Shown: in pieces, positions 42,901-51,600 of the stretch
Numbering within the stretch: position 1 is the first letter of the stretch
Layout: each line of letters begins with the position of its first letter
Source of the DNA: a bacterium
GTDB lineage: Bacteria > Bacteroidota > Bacteroidia > Bacteroidales > Muribaculaceae
Reading direction: 5' to 3'
DNA: 64,000 nucleotides
Assembly (NCBI GenBank): GCA_004563195.1
Contig: SFTJ01000025.1
Span: 1 to 64,000 of the forward strand
The notes under the pieces: generated by a model
Told to the model about the DNA's origin: nothing
The model's database searches: none
Seen by the model: only the letters and a program-made list of their open reading frames with translations
Position numbers and translations under genes: made by a program

Positions 42901-45900
42901 AAGCAGGACGGTGCTAAATACTGGAACTCAGTAGGACATGCCAACAACTACCTTCCAAACGATGTGACCGTTGACGATGCAATCAGCGACATCAAGCGTA
43001 TGCTTCGTTACGATGCACCAGAGTTTGAGATAAAGAAAGCGGCAGCCTCAACGAGTGCCAAACAATCAAAAACCACTGAAAACAAGCCGAAATCAAAGAA
43101 AAAAGCATTACCTTTACAGCAGGAACAGCAACTTGATTTGTTCGGTGACCTGTTCGCAGACTTGAACGAGCAGGCAAGTGAAACATCAAACAGTAATAAC
43201 AATGAGACAACTGACGTACAATCTCGCACCGAAGAAGAAGGGCGAGGAGGATACCAACCTCAGCAGGATGCGCAGGTGGGAAGAAGCGCAGGGCATGAAG
43301 CTGAAGGAACTGACGGACGAGGAATGGGTGGACGTAGTTCGCTCAATTCTGTGTCTGACGGAGAGCGAAGCCTGGGCGTATCTGGAACACCTCAGAGCCA
43401 GCAACATGTAGAAGCAGCTACAGAGACCGACGGAAAAGCGTCGGGAACCGTGGCGGCAAAGAACACCAATAACAACCATGCGGAACGTGGCAAGGACTAC
43501 GCTCCAAAAGGCGTTGATGCTCGTATAGAGGCAAACATCAAGGCAATAGAACTGATGCAGCAGCTAATGCTGGAAGGCAAACAAGCCACACCAGCACAGA
43601 TGAAGGTGCTCCGTCAGTATAGCGGTTGGGGTGGACTTGGCAAAGCCTTCAACGAACATCCTAATGGACCTTATTCAACCAACCCTATTACCAAGCGACT
43701 GAAAGAGCTGCTTGGTGATGATGCATTCCGTTTGGCAGAAGACAGTAGAGACAGTGCTTTCTACACTCCTGCTGTGGTCATTGATACCATGTGGGACATT
43801 GCAAGGGCTATGGGCTTTAAGGGCGGCACAGTGCTTGAAGGTTCGGCAGGTATCGGCAACATCATAGGAGCCATGCCAACCGACATGAGCAAGCGCAGTG
43901 ATATTCACGCTGTCGAGATAGACGAGACAACAGGTAACATCTTGTCGTTGCTCTATCCAGACGCAAAGGTGGATATACAGGGCTTTGAGCAGACAAAGAT
44001 TGCCAACGGCAGTGTAGATCTCGCTATTACCAATGTTCCTTTTGTTACAGGTCTTAATGTGCGTGACGAGTCGGGCGACTTAGACCTATCAAAGAAATTC
44101 AGAGATATTCATGACTTCTGCATCGCGAAGAATGTAAGAAAGCTTCGTGAGGGAGGTATCGGCATTTTCATCACATCAAACGGCACACTTGACAACAGTC
44201 AGAAGCTTCGCAACTGGCTCGTCGGTGAAGGCGGTGCAGATGTTGTCGGTGCTTTCCGTCTCCATAACAAGACCTTTGGCGGTGCAAAGGTAACCTCCGA
44301 CATCATTGTAGTACGCAAGAGAGTGAACGGACAGAAGTCCGCTCATGCTATCGACGTAAGCACTGTTACGGCAGAGCGCACAGGCACTTTTGTGGATGAA
44401 AAGCAGCGTGGCAAGGAGCGCACTGTTTCCATGGACTACAACAAATACTTCATGGAACATCCCGAGTGCATGGCAGGTGAAATGTTCTTTGGCTACGAGA
44501 AGGGCGACAACTACCGTCCTTCGAGCAAGTCACTGTACCCTGTAAATGGTAAGGAGCAGGAAACCATGCTTGCAGAATGGCTCAAAGGCTTCGAGAGCAT
44601 GAAGGAGGAAACACAGCGCGTACGCACTGCGAACAGTGGCACAGAGAAGCAGCAGGACACTGTTTATGAGTCATTGGGTGCAGATGTGAAGGAAGGCAGC
44701 CTCATCCTTGATAAGGACGGCAAGCTTTGCGTTGCTCAGTATGGCAAGGCAGTACCTCTCTCTGTCAATGCCAACAAGGTAAAGGGTCACACCAAGGCAG
44801 AGTGTTTCCAGTCATACCAAGCAATCAAGAGCGCACTTGCAGATGTTCTCGCCTATCAGACCGAGAATGAAGGCGACGAAGGCTTGAAGCCATTGCTCGA
44901 CAAGTTGAACAAGGCATACGACGGATTTGTGAAGACCTACGGACACCTGCATAAGAACACCAGCATTTCCTTCTTGAAGAATGACGTTGACTTCCCTAAC
45001 ATACTTGCACTGGAGAAGCACAGCGAGGAAGGCGACAAGAAGGGCAACAAGGTTGACAAGTTCGAGAAGACCGACATCTTCAAGCAGCGTGTCGTTGAGA
45101 AAGACAAGGCTCCAGAGCCAAAGAACGTGAAGGACGGTATCATTGCCAGCATCTATCAGTACGGACGTATTGACGTTCCTTATATTGCCGAGAAGGTAGG
45201 CAAGAGCGTTGATGATGTGAAGCAGGAGATTGTCAGCAGCGGTTTAGGCTTTGAGAACCCTAACACCTTGCAGATGGAAGTGTCATACGAATACCTCAGC
45301 GGCAACGTCCGTGAGAAGCTGAAACAAGCAGAGGAAGCCAACGAGGGCGGCAAGTATGCAGCCAACATCGAGGCACTGCGCAAGGTTATTCCTATGGATA
45401 TTCCTGCCCACCTCATTGACTTCACCCTTGGTAGCTCATGGGTAGAGCCAAAGCTTTATGAGGACTTCATCAAGGAGCGCACCGATGTAGATGCACAGCT
45501 TACCAACGTAGGCGGTACATGGTACATGAAGGTTCCTTATTACGTCCAGCATGAAAAGAACAAGGCTATGGGTGTTCGTGGCGAGGTTGTGAAGAAGCTC
45601 ATTCTTGGTAGTGAGCTTATCGAAGCTGCATTGCAGAACAAGACAATCACCGTCAGCGAGACTCACAGCGTGGGCTATGGCAGCAGCAAGACCACCGAGA
45701 CCATTACGGACAAGGAAGCTACGCAGGCATGTGCAGCAAAGATTGACGAGATCCGTGCGGACTTCAAGGAGTGGGCACGTCAGAAGATGCAGAGTGATGC
45801 AGAAATGTCGGCACGCATCGAGAAAGCCTACAACGAGCAGTTCAACAACTATGTTCCTGTAGATGTAAGCATGGACTTCGTGCCAGAATACTTTGGCGGT

Positions 45901-48651
45901 GCAAACCACAAGTTCAAGATGCGTGAGCACCAAGCCAAGGCTATTGTGCGTGGTACCATGCAGCCGTTGTTGCTCGCTCATGAGGTTGGTACAGGTAAGA
46001 CCTTCACCCTCATCAGTACCGCTATGGAGATGCGCCGCCTTGGTACAGCGAAGAAACCGATGATTGTTGTTCAGAACGCAACCGTCGGTCAATTCGTAGC
46101 CAGTGCCAAGGAGCTTTACCCTAATGCTAAGGTGCTCACACTGGAGGACAAAGACCATACAGGCGAAGGCAGAAAGAACTTCTACGCAAAGATTAAATAC
46201 AACGACTGGGATATGATTGTTGTTCCTCAGTCCGTATTCGAGCGTATTCCAGACAGCGAGGAGCGTCAGATGCGTTTCATACAGGACAAGATTGACGAGA
46301 AGATTGCTATACTGGAGCAGATGCGTGAAGCCGACCAGAGCGGCAGAAGCGCAATTGTCCGTCAAGCAGAGAAGGAAATCGAACAGTTGAAGGACCAGTT
46401 GGGCGCAATCGGCGAGACCGCTACCACAAAGCGTAAGCAGCGTGACAGCAAGCGTGAGCACATCACTCGTCAGAATACCGAGGTAAAGGCACGCGAAATG
46501 CTTGACCGCGAGACAGACGATGTAGAGAACTTCGACGATATGGGCATTGATGCACTCCTCGTCGATGAGGCTCACGAATATAAGCACCTTGGTTTTGCCA
46601 CTGCCATGCAGCGCGGTGTGAAAGGTATTGACCCTTCATATAGCAAGAAGTCACAGGGCGTATATTTGAAGACACAAGCTGTTCTGGAGAAGAATAATGG
46701 ACGTAACGTAATCTTTGCTACTGGTACACCTATCAGTAACACAGCAGCCGAGATATGGACGTTCATGCGCTATCTCATGCCAGCCGACACCATGAAGGAC
46801 TATGGCATTTACTACTTTGACGATTTTGTCCGCAACTTCGGTAACCTTACACAGATGCTGGAGTTCACCACAAACGGCAAGTTCAAGGAGAATAACCGCT
46901 TTGCAGGCTATGTGAACCTTCCAGAGCTTGTGCGTATATGGTCGAGCGTTGCTGATACAGTCCGCACCGATGAGGCGCAGGCAGTGAAGGACAACGTGCC
47001 AGATATGGAAGGCGGTCAAGCACAGGACATCTACCTTCCTCAGACACGCGCATTGCGCAGTATCATGAAGTTCGTGAAGGCAGAGCTTGAACGCTTCGAG
47101 AAGATGAGCGGCAAGGAGAAGAAGGAGAATAGCCACATACCTTTGACGATGTACGGTATAGCTAAGGCAGCAGCCGTTGATGCACGTCTCGTCATGGAAG
47201 ATGCAGAGGACGATACCAACAGCAAGACCAACGAGGCAGTACGCCAGACGTTGAAGTCACTGAAAGAGACAGCGAAGTACAAAGGCACTGTCGCCCTGTT
47301 CGCCGATAACTATCAGAACAAGCACAGCGGCTTCAACCTGTATGATGATATTCGCGAGAAGCTCATCGCGCATGGAGTACCAGCCAACGAGGTAGTTGTT
47401 ATCCGCTCTGGCATGACCATTAAGAAGAAGCAGGAAATCTTCGACAAGGTTAATCGTGGTGAGATTCGTGTTATCCTTGGTAGTACCTTCACACTTGGTA
47501 CAGGTGTAAACATACAGGAAAGGCTGCATACCCTCATTCACTTGGATGCGCCTAACCGTCCTATGGACTACACCCAGAGAAACGGTCGTATCGTTCGCCA
47601 AGGCAACCTTCACAAGGTTATGGGCATTCCTGTAAGAGTGCTCCGTTTCGGTGTGCAGGACAGCTTGGACGTTACCGCCTACCAGCGTTTGAAAACCAAG
47701 GGAGCCATTGCCGACTCAATCATGAAGGGCAAGTCAATGATGCAGAACAGCATGGAAGACCGTGCCATGGAGGAAGATGAAGATGTATTCGGCGACACTG
47801 TTGCACAGCTCTCTGGCAGCCAGTACGCAATGCTAAAGAACCAAGCAGAGCGTGAGGTGCGCAAGTATGAGAGCAAGCGCAAGCAGTGGGAAGCCGACCA
47901 GACCTACGTTCACAACGCTATTCCTCGTATCACTGCCCAGATAGCAGAGTCCGAGCGTAAGGCGGCAGAGAACAATGCCAACCTTGCGAAGATAGAGGAA
48001 GCCTTCGGCGGTAGTGACAAGCCAGCTATCAAGGTAGGCAAGCACACCTTCGCCGACATAGCAGGCATGGCAGACTTCTTCACAGAGCAGAACAAGAAGG
48101 TGAAGGAAACCGAGGACGAGATTAGAAAGTCAGCAGGTGAGGAGCAGCGCACTCGCACCGTTGACGTACAGATAGGCAATGCTACCTTCACAATCAAGAC
48201 TACCCAGAAGAAGGAGCTTTCATATCACGGTGGAACAGTAGATACCAAGGTATCACGTTCTATCACCATATCATGCCCAGAGCTTGGTATCGAGGATATG
48301 AAGGGCGGTGCATACTTCAAGAATGCCATGGAGAATATCTTTAACGATGTTGTCAGTGGCAGTGCATTCCGCGAAGATGCAGCGTACTACAGCACAAGGG
48401 CAGAACGCTTGAAGGGTGAGCTTGAACTGGTGAAGTCTCGCGAGGGTCAGCCATTCCAGTATGACAAGGAGTTGGAAGATGCACGTCAGAAGTACGACGA
48501 GTACACCGACCTCATGAAGAAGGAAATGGAGGAGAAGGAAAAGAAGTACGCTGAAATGGACAGCGACGTGGAAGCTGCAACAGGTATCACCGATGCTCAT
48601 TGCCTAATGCGACCGCAGAAGACAAAGACCTTCGTTTCTCTCTCCGTGTAG
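33934..48651 (+). CDS. Giant polyvalent protein (4905 aa): ParB-like, pyrophosphatase-like, nuclease-like, N6-methylase and helicase regions
   Basis: Rough domains in order: two short N-terminal repeats (Val-Tyr-x-Ala-Leu-Lys-x-x-Gly-Tyr, residues 13-70); a Gly/Ala-rich, membrane-active-looking region (about 350-620); a coiled coil (about 1195-1290); a DdrB-like ParB domain (about 1310-1690, Leu-Ser-Gly-Asn-Gly-Arg-Thr near 1404); an inorganic-pyrophosphatase-like domain (about 1950-2090, Gly-Val-Asp-Gly-Asp-His-Ile-Asp); a barnase/EndoU/RelE-type phage nuclease-like segment (about 2160-2285); an adenine methylase (about 3190-3470, Asn-Val-Pro-Phe near 3367); and an SNF2-type helicase (about 3990-4595, Gly-Thr-Gly-Lys-Thr, Asp-Glu-Ala-His, Gly-Arg-Ile-Val-Arg-Gln). 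Methylase plus helicase is the DarB layout, so the protein is probably injected to protect phage DNA from host defences. It overlaps the next gene at a suspected frameshift. Confidence 0.88.
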   Translation: MADDRISKNLHLVYSALKSEGYTDIGDEQDFIKKMQDEQNRLKVYNALKGAGYSDMGSDFKSFSGMIYTAPQPKPQAAAAPAASPQSSPTTIQTNVVQPVVQTPATQQQTTSAAPREVKKGDGSMLMAPKQEQPSFKFNFTAQTYHGVPMLQNDEKGNPKVSGGTFNPVTGQYEGEGSFYTDWMGNKIPVNSDYGKAAVAYQQHVKDVSPINEELEEAYKERDRINKMLSDRMGEIDKAENDQPWYLKMLREGGRAYAGDKMGGAGSATDYQLKYNSDQQYRNIMSAARKNRAAIKALEDKKNGKQNEFWHAFGNAITNGYTFSQGDSDWGDVNALIDAQKHMPEIERKQKTGEKLTKYEEIAATVIKNHAWDNDVQQRYGDEYGAWARAGETAVGSLELGIDFLTMGPELKATAGSVMKLTEKGATKVLGDAATKGLGKYMTKATGVTVGSMIAGAEMSNTVGLNRTMSDVGKRYLGNVTVNEEDGSYQFDGGKGFLQSLYEAEMAASIENGSEVLGEFLPGSGMLLKGLEKVGMKKVANGLTRLGGSTWYKNYTKALESIGFHGVGGEAVEEYAGLLGNALLVGDNKFSDLLDPKTHVDIWLGCAVTGGLLNAPRTVGYAAQGANKGYQAAQYYRYKHKTDKADAAANAVWGDEWVDLRDRIDGTSNEDMTDIATSIYTDADMTPEQKRTALDYIGNLTAMRGYNMGRISMEREDENGRGTTDDERSLNNAFATGYNSTEQEDMEDAKNAYDMHRQLAENSLDEWTLSALDGNETGIDGEPLNPLHILGNMAYSPIVCDAMTDEQRKIAADYLNAKARYDGMLQRVRDDIDSRISASDAAIDQRTNRVGLIQPATMKLDDRRVYVVDGNLVMHDDGSMIDIDNSSESILVRDAETGKLEWASPHDFLSVDDEIDPAAEKEAAQAAIREQYAEEQAQKIDGALPFNDGDIYSVMEEDGTQWTAQILADNGDGTVQVAWNGNVNNPQTVSKDFVQELSTNAAMSRLSQNEQERAMQEQLDKEDEFQQERPVYNLNDEVTLRGENGEPVRGSITTEENEDGQIEVYTETPINGKKIHMFTRQQIDDMLMEHNGEAVVVPEAPAITAEIDNAGAVQSEPSTVQNDVENVPETTENVPNTDENVPAAEETVAVEPMPMVGEGEDAEPDFSATTPQRAHDYIFNESGLEEADAAAFTKNNVEAANKELEKIKNKKPKMGTSIAKFNKDKAEWEQKVNEAQAKADYWKQVKEARDKVLAQRLAEQQERERQQIEQAQADEAAYREEMARKEAEQAALGTNNVSPAIRDKWVNAPKVEGAQDEIVLPNGEKVAGRYYLVESGAASASHDSNNGFAKTEGFPVDENGGSVNDRDYERDMDAQRITRDIANNYDSRAVQTPVVVSQDGVVLSGNGRTMAGELAAAQNTDAAYNSHIAQYPTKWGFTKQQVEGMQHPRVVFVPDAAMPYTAETFAKFNQQEMKGQSKTEQAVKLGKVVSDKAFNRIIGIINRFDTLGDFYADSKATSEAITELQGDGVLSQAQMAEMYDGDGISAIGKELLENTLIGKAFESNPNAVREITEYKSMRQSIITALAEISNNLSLGKEYSLESELAQAIDLVYQARNGGSKFGEPVSWFARQQNLDFFGFSDTVADYNNATMLMISDIINDNRSSRLKKYLQIYNYNAQDSANGQLDLFTGSVHSKEDIINEVKQLFNNGSEEEQQKAAQEAVARRKAESVQENVTVANGSEAEPAGEVTETPAVAEGVETPATEEAPTMSLDNKRAIIQQYLMEMDGATELLNVMSEDEMDLFMNAMDAWEVANEEYGNVMQYFEPDLKSKNKETVEHAKARIKGAHDVADERFAVVEQLHNNLCEKYNISKYDEAKEFYRKNYTLQPLLAQLREQQRFVREGRGDEDVVRAILDILNEEYGNGEQNDLATAIAAAEAATEANPTDAQKEAGNYKKGHVKVDGFDITIENAKGSTRSGKDADGKEWSVTMNNTYGYIRGTEGVDGDHIDIYLSDDPSNGNVFVIDQVKVDGTFDEHKVMYGFASAEEARDNYLANYSEGWTGLGTISEVTKDEFKKWIESSHRKTKPFADYKNVKVEGAQNEAADGVVTPAAEKTDNQGNPLNEDGTLKLEKLSSIDEITDEDFSTPTRSVELPTLPKKVDEAIGANGKPVIIKKNIFERNAERHADLTADDSRNILQSALYNPNLYGQNQKAKRPYNWVVINTKDKEGNNRLVLLELSPEKENAEIVHWHYIDDKGLEKIKRQAEREDGQLLILPSESEEAGALSSPTNDLSSGGKVKNNSASDQENGFKSYKISAFKYTTKRGKKLNMQLVTFESELSKEQMNAAKKLAKDLKGWWSKDDGGFLMRDADSAQQLAESVFGDEEAVANAQPVTLEDMKLVTAEPVAEQEEGFHGGDTVWSKQHGENKHILMAHHANGVIQSYTFTDGTKAMAQDVEAAHEDERDPRWHEGWDGDYVTWKARQDYLDEIERKEQAAADEGRVAYFVAGADSMGQRNGTFHKVWLMPEDVITEDGQPRYNGRMLWTRDEAYHTEEGFQLGNIYYTGEEFADAFPAPKEEAATEQVTEQAPIEDEGTRAMQLFDTISEGDVFVNDNGLKVEIVKKVEGKRKGISNAALKVRWTQDNGKQERQTGDVKIYNALHFMQYLEANNLAKSDTPAEEQKGSGNKIVTDERYEQLKARMRKKLGQLNVSIIGIDPEMLAIGTEMAVYHIEKGARQFIPYAKAMIEDLGEAIRPYLKSFYNGARDLPEIEANGWTDEMTPYDEVRKIDVANFDQNTTNAMATADMVVKEEQAAQQAEAAKEQIIETRNNNRNEAEKQTETNTQAVADEAAAVASETESVVSSGDAAAISEQVSKIDAAMEKVNKQLALLGYYEADDSDPSKFHESYGYMKTAEKKAVADALKLSREICKALGMQSIPKRDIHANIAPIGGDVTFRIPLNDGKSLYFNIGLENDNGNLSLSRIMYRVEDKQDGAKYWNSVGHANNYLPNDVTVDDAISDIKRMLRYDAPEFEIKKAAASTSAKQSKTTENKPKSKKKALPLQQEQQLDLFGDLFADLNEQASETSNSNNNETTDVQSRTEEEGRGGYQPQQDAQVGRSAGHEAEGTDGRGMGGRSSLNSVSDGERSLGVSGTPQSQQHVEAATETDGKASGTVAAKNTNNNHAERGKDYAPKGVDARIEANIKAIELMQQLMLEGKQATPAQMKVLRQYSGWGGLGKAFNEHPNGPYSTNPITKRLKELLGDDAFRLAEDSRDSAFYTPAVVIDTMWDIARAMGFKGGTVLEGSAGIGNIIGAMPTDMSKRSDIHAVEIDETTGNILSLLYPDAKVDIQGFEQTKIANGSVDLAITNVPFVTGLNVRDESGDLDLSKKFRDIHDFCIAKNVRKLREGGIGIFITSNGTLDNSQKLRNWLVGEGGADVVGAFRLHNKTFGGAKVTSDIIVVRKRVNGQKSAHAIDVSTVTAERTGTFVDEKQRGKERTVSMDYNKYFMEHPECMAGEMFFGYEKGDNYRPSSKSLYPVNGKEQETMLAEWLKGFESMKEETQRVRTANSGTEKQQDTVYESLGADVKEGSLILDKDGKLCVAQYGKAVPLSVNANKVKGHTKAECFQSYQAIKSALADVLAYQTENEGDEGLKPLLDKLNKAYDGFVKTYGHLHKNTSISFLKNDVDFPNILALEKHSEEGDKKGNKVDKFEKTDIFKQRVVEKDKAPEPKNVKDGIIASIYQYGRIDVPYIAEKVGKSVDDVKQEIVSSGLGFENPNTLQMEVSYEYLSGNVREKLKQAEEANEGGKYAANIEALRKVIPMDIPAHLIDFTLGSSWVEPKLYEDFIKERTDVDAQLTNVGGTWYMKVPYYVQHEKNKAMGVRGEVVKKLILGSELIEAALQNKTITVSETHSVGYGSSKTTETITDKEATQACAAKIDEIRADFKEWARQKMQSDAEMSARIEKAYNEQFNNYVPVDVSMDFVPEYFGGANHKFKMREHQAKAIVRGTMQPLLLAHEVGTGKTFTLISTAMEMRRLGTAKKPMIVVQNATVGQFVASAKELYPNAKVLTLEDKDHTGEGRKNFYAKIKYNDWDMIVVPQSVFERIPDSEERQMRFIQDKIDEKIAILEQMREADQSGRSAIVRQAEKEIEQLKDQLGAIGETATTKRKQRDSKREHITRQNTEVKAREMLDRETDDVENFDDMGIDALLVDEAHEYKHLGFATAMQRGVKGIDPSYSKKSQGVYLKTQAVLEKNNGRNVIFATGTPISNTAAEIWTFMRYLMPADTMKDYGIYYFDDFVRNFGNLTQMLEFTTNGKFKENNRFAGYVNLPELVRIWSSVADTVRTDEAQAVKDNVPDMEGGQAQDIYLPQTRALRSIMKFVKAELERFEKMSGKEKKENSHIPLTMYGIAKAAAVDARLVMEDAEDDTNSKTNEAVRQTLKSLKETAKYKGTVALFADNYQNKHSGFNLYDDIREKLIAHGVPANEVVVIRSGMTIKKKQEIFDKVNRGEIRVILGSTFTLGTGVNIQERLHTLIHLDAPNRPMDYTQRNGRIVRQGNLHKVMGIPVRVLRFGVQDSLDVTAYQRLKTKGAIADSIMKGKSMMQNSMEDRAMEEDEDVFGDTVAQLSGSQYAMLKNQAEREVRKYESKRKQWEADQTYVHNAIPRITAQIAESERKAAENNANLAKIEEAFGGSDKPAIKVGKHTFADIAGMADFFTEQNKKVKETEDEIRKSAGEEQRTRTVDVQIGNATFTIKTTQKKELSYHGGTVDTKVSRSITISCPELGIEDMKGGAYFKNAMENIFNDVVSGSAFREDAAYYSTRAERLKGELELVKSREGQPFQYDKELEDARQKYDEYTDLMKKEMEEKEKKYAEMDSDVEAATGITDAHCLMRPQKTKTFVSLSV
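43426..43454 (+). repeat. 29-nt hairpin element, copy 17 (in-frame inside the giant gene)
   Basis: Hairpin ACCGACGG-AAAA-GCGTCGGG, tail AACCGTGGC. Encodes Thr-Asp-Gly-Lys-Ala-Ser-Gly-Thr-Val-Ala in the disordered linker just before the methylase domain. Confidence 0.8.
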
Positions 48652-51600
48652 ATCCAGCACCAAACACCAGCAAGACCGCATACGCAGTATTCATTGTAAA
48701 GAGACATGAGGACGGCAGCGTCTCACTGCATCCGAAAATGCTCGCTGACGAGGCAGTGGGCGCACCTCCTCACACATGGCTCAATGCTGATACTGGCAAA
48801 ATCAAGCGTGACAAGAACGGCAACCCTATTGAGAACACCAGAGGACGTGTAAGTGTCCGTGACGCTCACGGCGCACCTTTGGCATGGCGACCAGGCAAGC
48901 ACCTTGCACCTTACCCTAACGCATCGCAGTTTGCCGTTGAAGGCGACACCAAGGGCGTTAGAGACAGACTGCCAGACGATGTTATCTTCTTCGAGGTAGA
49001 ATATGCAGCCGACCGCGACTATCAGCTTGAAGCATGGGAGTACGGTGTAAATGCCAATGGCAAGTATGAGCACAGCCAAGCAGGTCTGCCATACATACCA
49101 AAGGACGGTTACTATATCTATCGCACGAATGCCAACCCTAACATTCCTGCCATGATCATTACAGGCGCATATCGCGTGAAGCGTGCGTTGAATGACGAGG
49201 AGGCAAAGCGTCTCAATCAAGAAGCAGGCGGTGACTGGTTCGAGCGCAAGAGCGGTGAGCCAATGACCGATGAACGCTTGAAGGAGCTTGGGCTTGACGA
49301 GGCAGGACTGGAGCGCAAGGCACAGACCTTTGAATATGACGAGCTGGAGCCAGCCCATGATGAAAGCTCTATTGCTATGGGTATGCGCGGCTATGTACGC
49401 CGAGACCTCGACTTCTCCGACAAGAACCTGTTGAAGGCTATTGCAGAGAACCAGCGTTCGCTCAAAGACTTCCCAAGTGTTGACTACTTCGCTCAGAAGT
49501 ACGCCGAGGAGAAGGAGAATGACCGTCAGCGTGAGGTTACTTCCTTCGAGGACGGACAGGTGCTTCCTGTAGAGTACGATTGGGTGAACGACGGCTACAA
49601 GGTTGAAGGACTCAATGCCCTCTATACAAATATGGACCGTCTACTTGATGATTTCCGCAACAAGTACCCAGAGTACATTGCCACCATGAGCAAGGACGAG
49701 GAAAGCATTGAAGTGACCTCATGGCGCGGTGTTATCAATGACACTCGCAAGCCACGTCGCAGAAACGGTCAGTCAACCAAGGCAGAGCAGGCAAAAGCCG
49801 CTTACATTGAACGTAAGACACGCAGAGCCATTGACGCTATAAATGCAGAAGCAAAGCGTTTAGGTTTGAAGGTAGAGGTACGCACCGACACCGAAGGACT
49901 GAAAGGCAGACGCGCAAGGGCAAAGGGTTGGTATGATACCAAGACAGGCAAGATAGTTATCATTATTCCAAATCACACCAACGGCGGTGACGTGATGCGT
50001 ACCCTCCTGCATGAAGGCGTAGCACACTATGGACTCCGTGAGTTGTTCGGTGAGGACTTTGACAACTTCTTGGATAATGTCTATAACAATGTCGATGGAG
50101 CTACTCGTAAGCAGATTGCCGACCTTGCCGCCAAGAACAATTGGGATTTCAAGGTAGCGACCGAGGAATACCTTGCAAGCTTGGCAGAAGATACCAACTT
50201 TGAGCGTGCCATGTCACAGAGCTGGTGGAATAAGATAAAGTTCCTGTTCCTCGAAATGCTGAGGAAGGCAGGCGTGAAGCTTGACCGCACACTGAGAGAC
50301 GCAGACCTTCGCTATATCCTCTGGCGCAGTTATGAGAACCTTGCCACCGCTGGCGAGCATGGCATTCTCAAAGCCGCACGCAACGAGGTGATGCAGGAAC
50401 GCTTAGGCGTAGGCAACTATGGAGTTGATGACAACACTCGCTCCGTATCTGCTGAGGCTGAAGCAGAAGACGAAATGCGCTACAGAGACGGTGACATCAT
50501 GGACGAGCGCGACCATGCCATTGTCCGTGACCGCTACGACCGCATGATACAGAGCGGCATGTATCAGTTCCGCGAAGCCATGCAGGACAGTATGCTGTCA
50601 TTGCGTCGCCTTATGGAGTACATATCACAAGCCACTGGTGAGAAGGTCAAGGACTTCGAGAACGCTTATATGGCTGAGAACGCTTTGAGTTCAAAGAACC
50701 ATGCAGAGCAAGACCTGTACGGCAAACTCCTGTTCAATCCTATGCTTGACGAGATACACCGCCTTGCCAAAGAAGACAGCAGCCGTGATGAGGTAACACG
50801 CTACATGATGGCAAAGCACGGACTGGAGCGTAACGAGGTCATGGCAGCAAGAGCCGCAAAGAAAGCCTTTGAGTCAGAAGACAACAAGGATGCAAGCGGC
50901 AACCCTATCAAGAGTGAGGCAGATTTCCATGCAGAGTATCGTGAGCGCGACTTTGGAGGTATCACTGGACTCATGGAGGAAGACGACCTTGTGATTGCAG
51001 AAGGACTTGCACAGCAGCTTGTATCAGACTTCGAGAACAACCATGATGTTGATGAACTGTGGGCACGCACCAACGCCTGCACGAAGGCAACACTGGAGAA
51101 GACCTACAAGGCAGGACTGTTGAGCAAGAGCGGCTATGACGAGATAAGCGGCATGTATGAATACTATATTCCTCTGCGTGGCTTCGATGCGACAACGAGT
51201 GATGAGGTTTACAGCTATCTCAACCATGAGCGCAGCGGTTTCAGTACCCCTCTGAAAAAGGCAGAAGGTCGTAAGAGCGTAGCCGATGATCCTATTGCAA
51301 CCATTGCAAACATGGCAGACAGTGCCATTGTGCAGGGCAACCGCAATATGATGAAGCAGAAGTTCTTGAAGTTTGCTATGAACCACCCAAGCGACGCAGT
51401 GAGTGTAAACCGCATGTGGCTCCGTTATGACGATGTAAACGACGTATGGGAAGCCGTTACCGCCCAGATAGACGAGAACGACACTCCAGACGAAGTATTG
51501 CAGAAGACCGAACAGTTCGAGGAAACCATGCGTCAGCTTGCAGAAGCAGACCCAGACCACTATAAGCGTGGCAAGGATGCGGCGAACATTCCATACAAGA

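Noticed and set aside
45436..46587. Minus-strand open frame (383 codons) opposite the helicase region
   Set aside because: Antisense shadow of the giant polyvalent gene.
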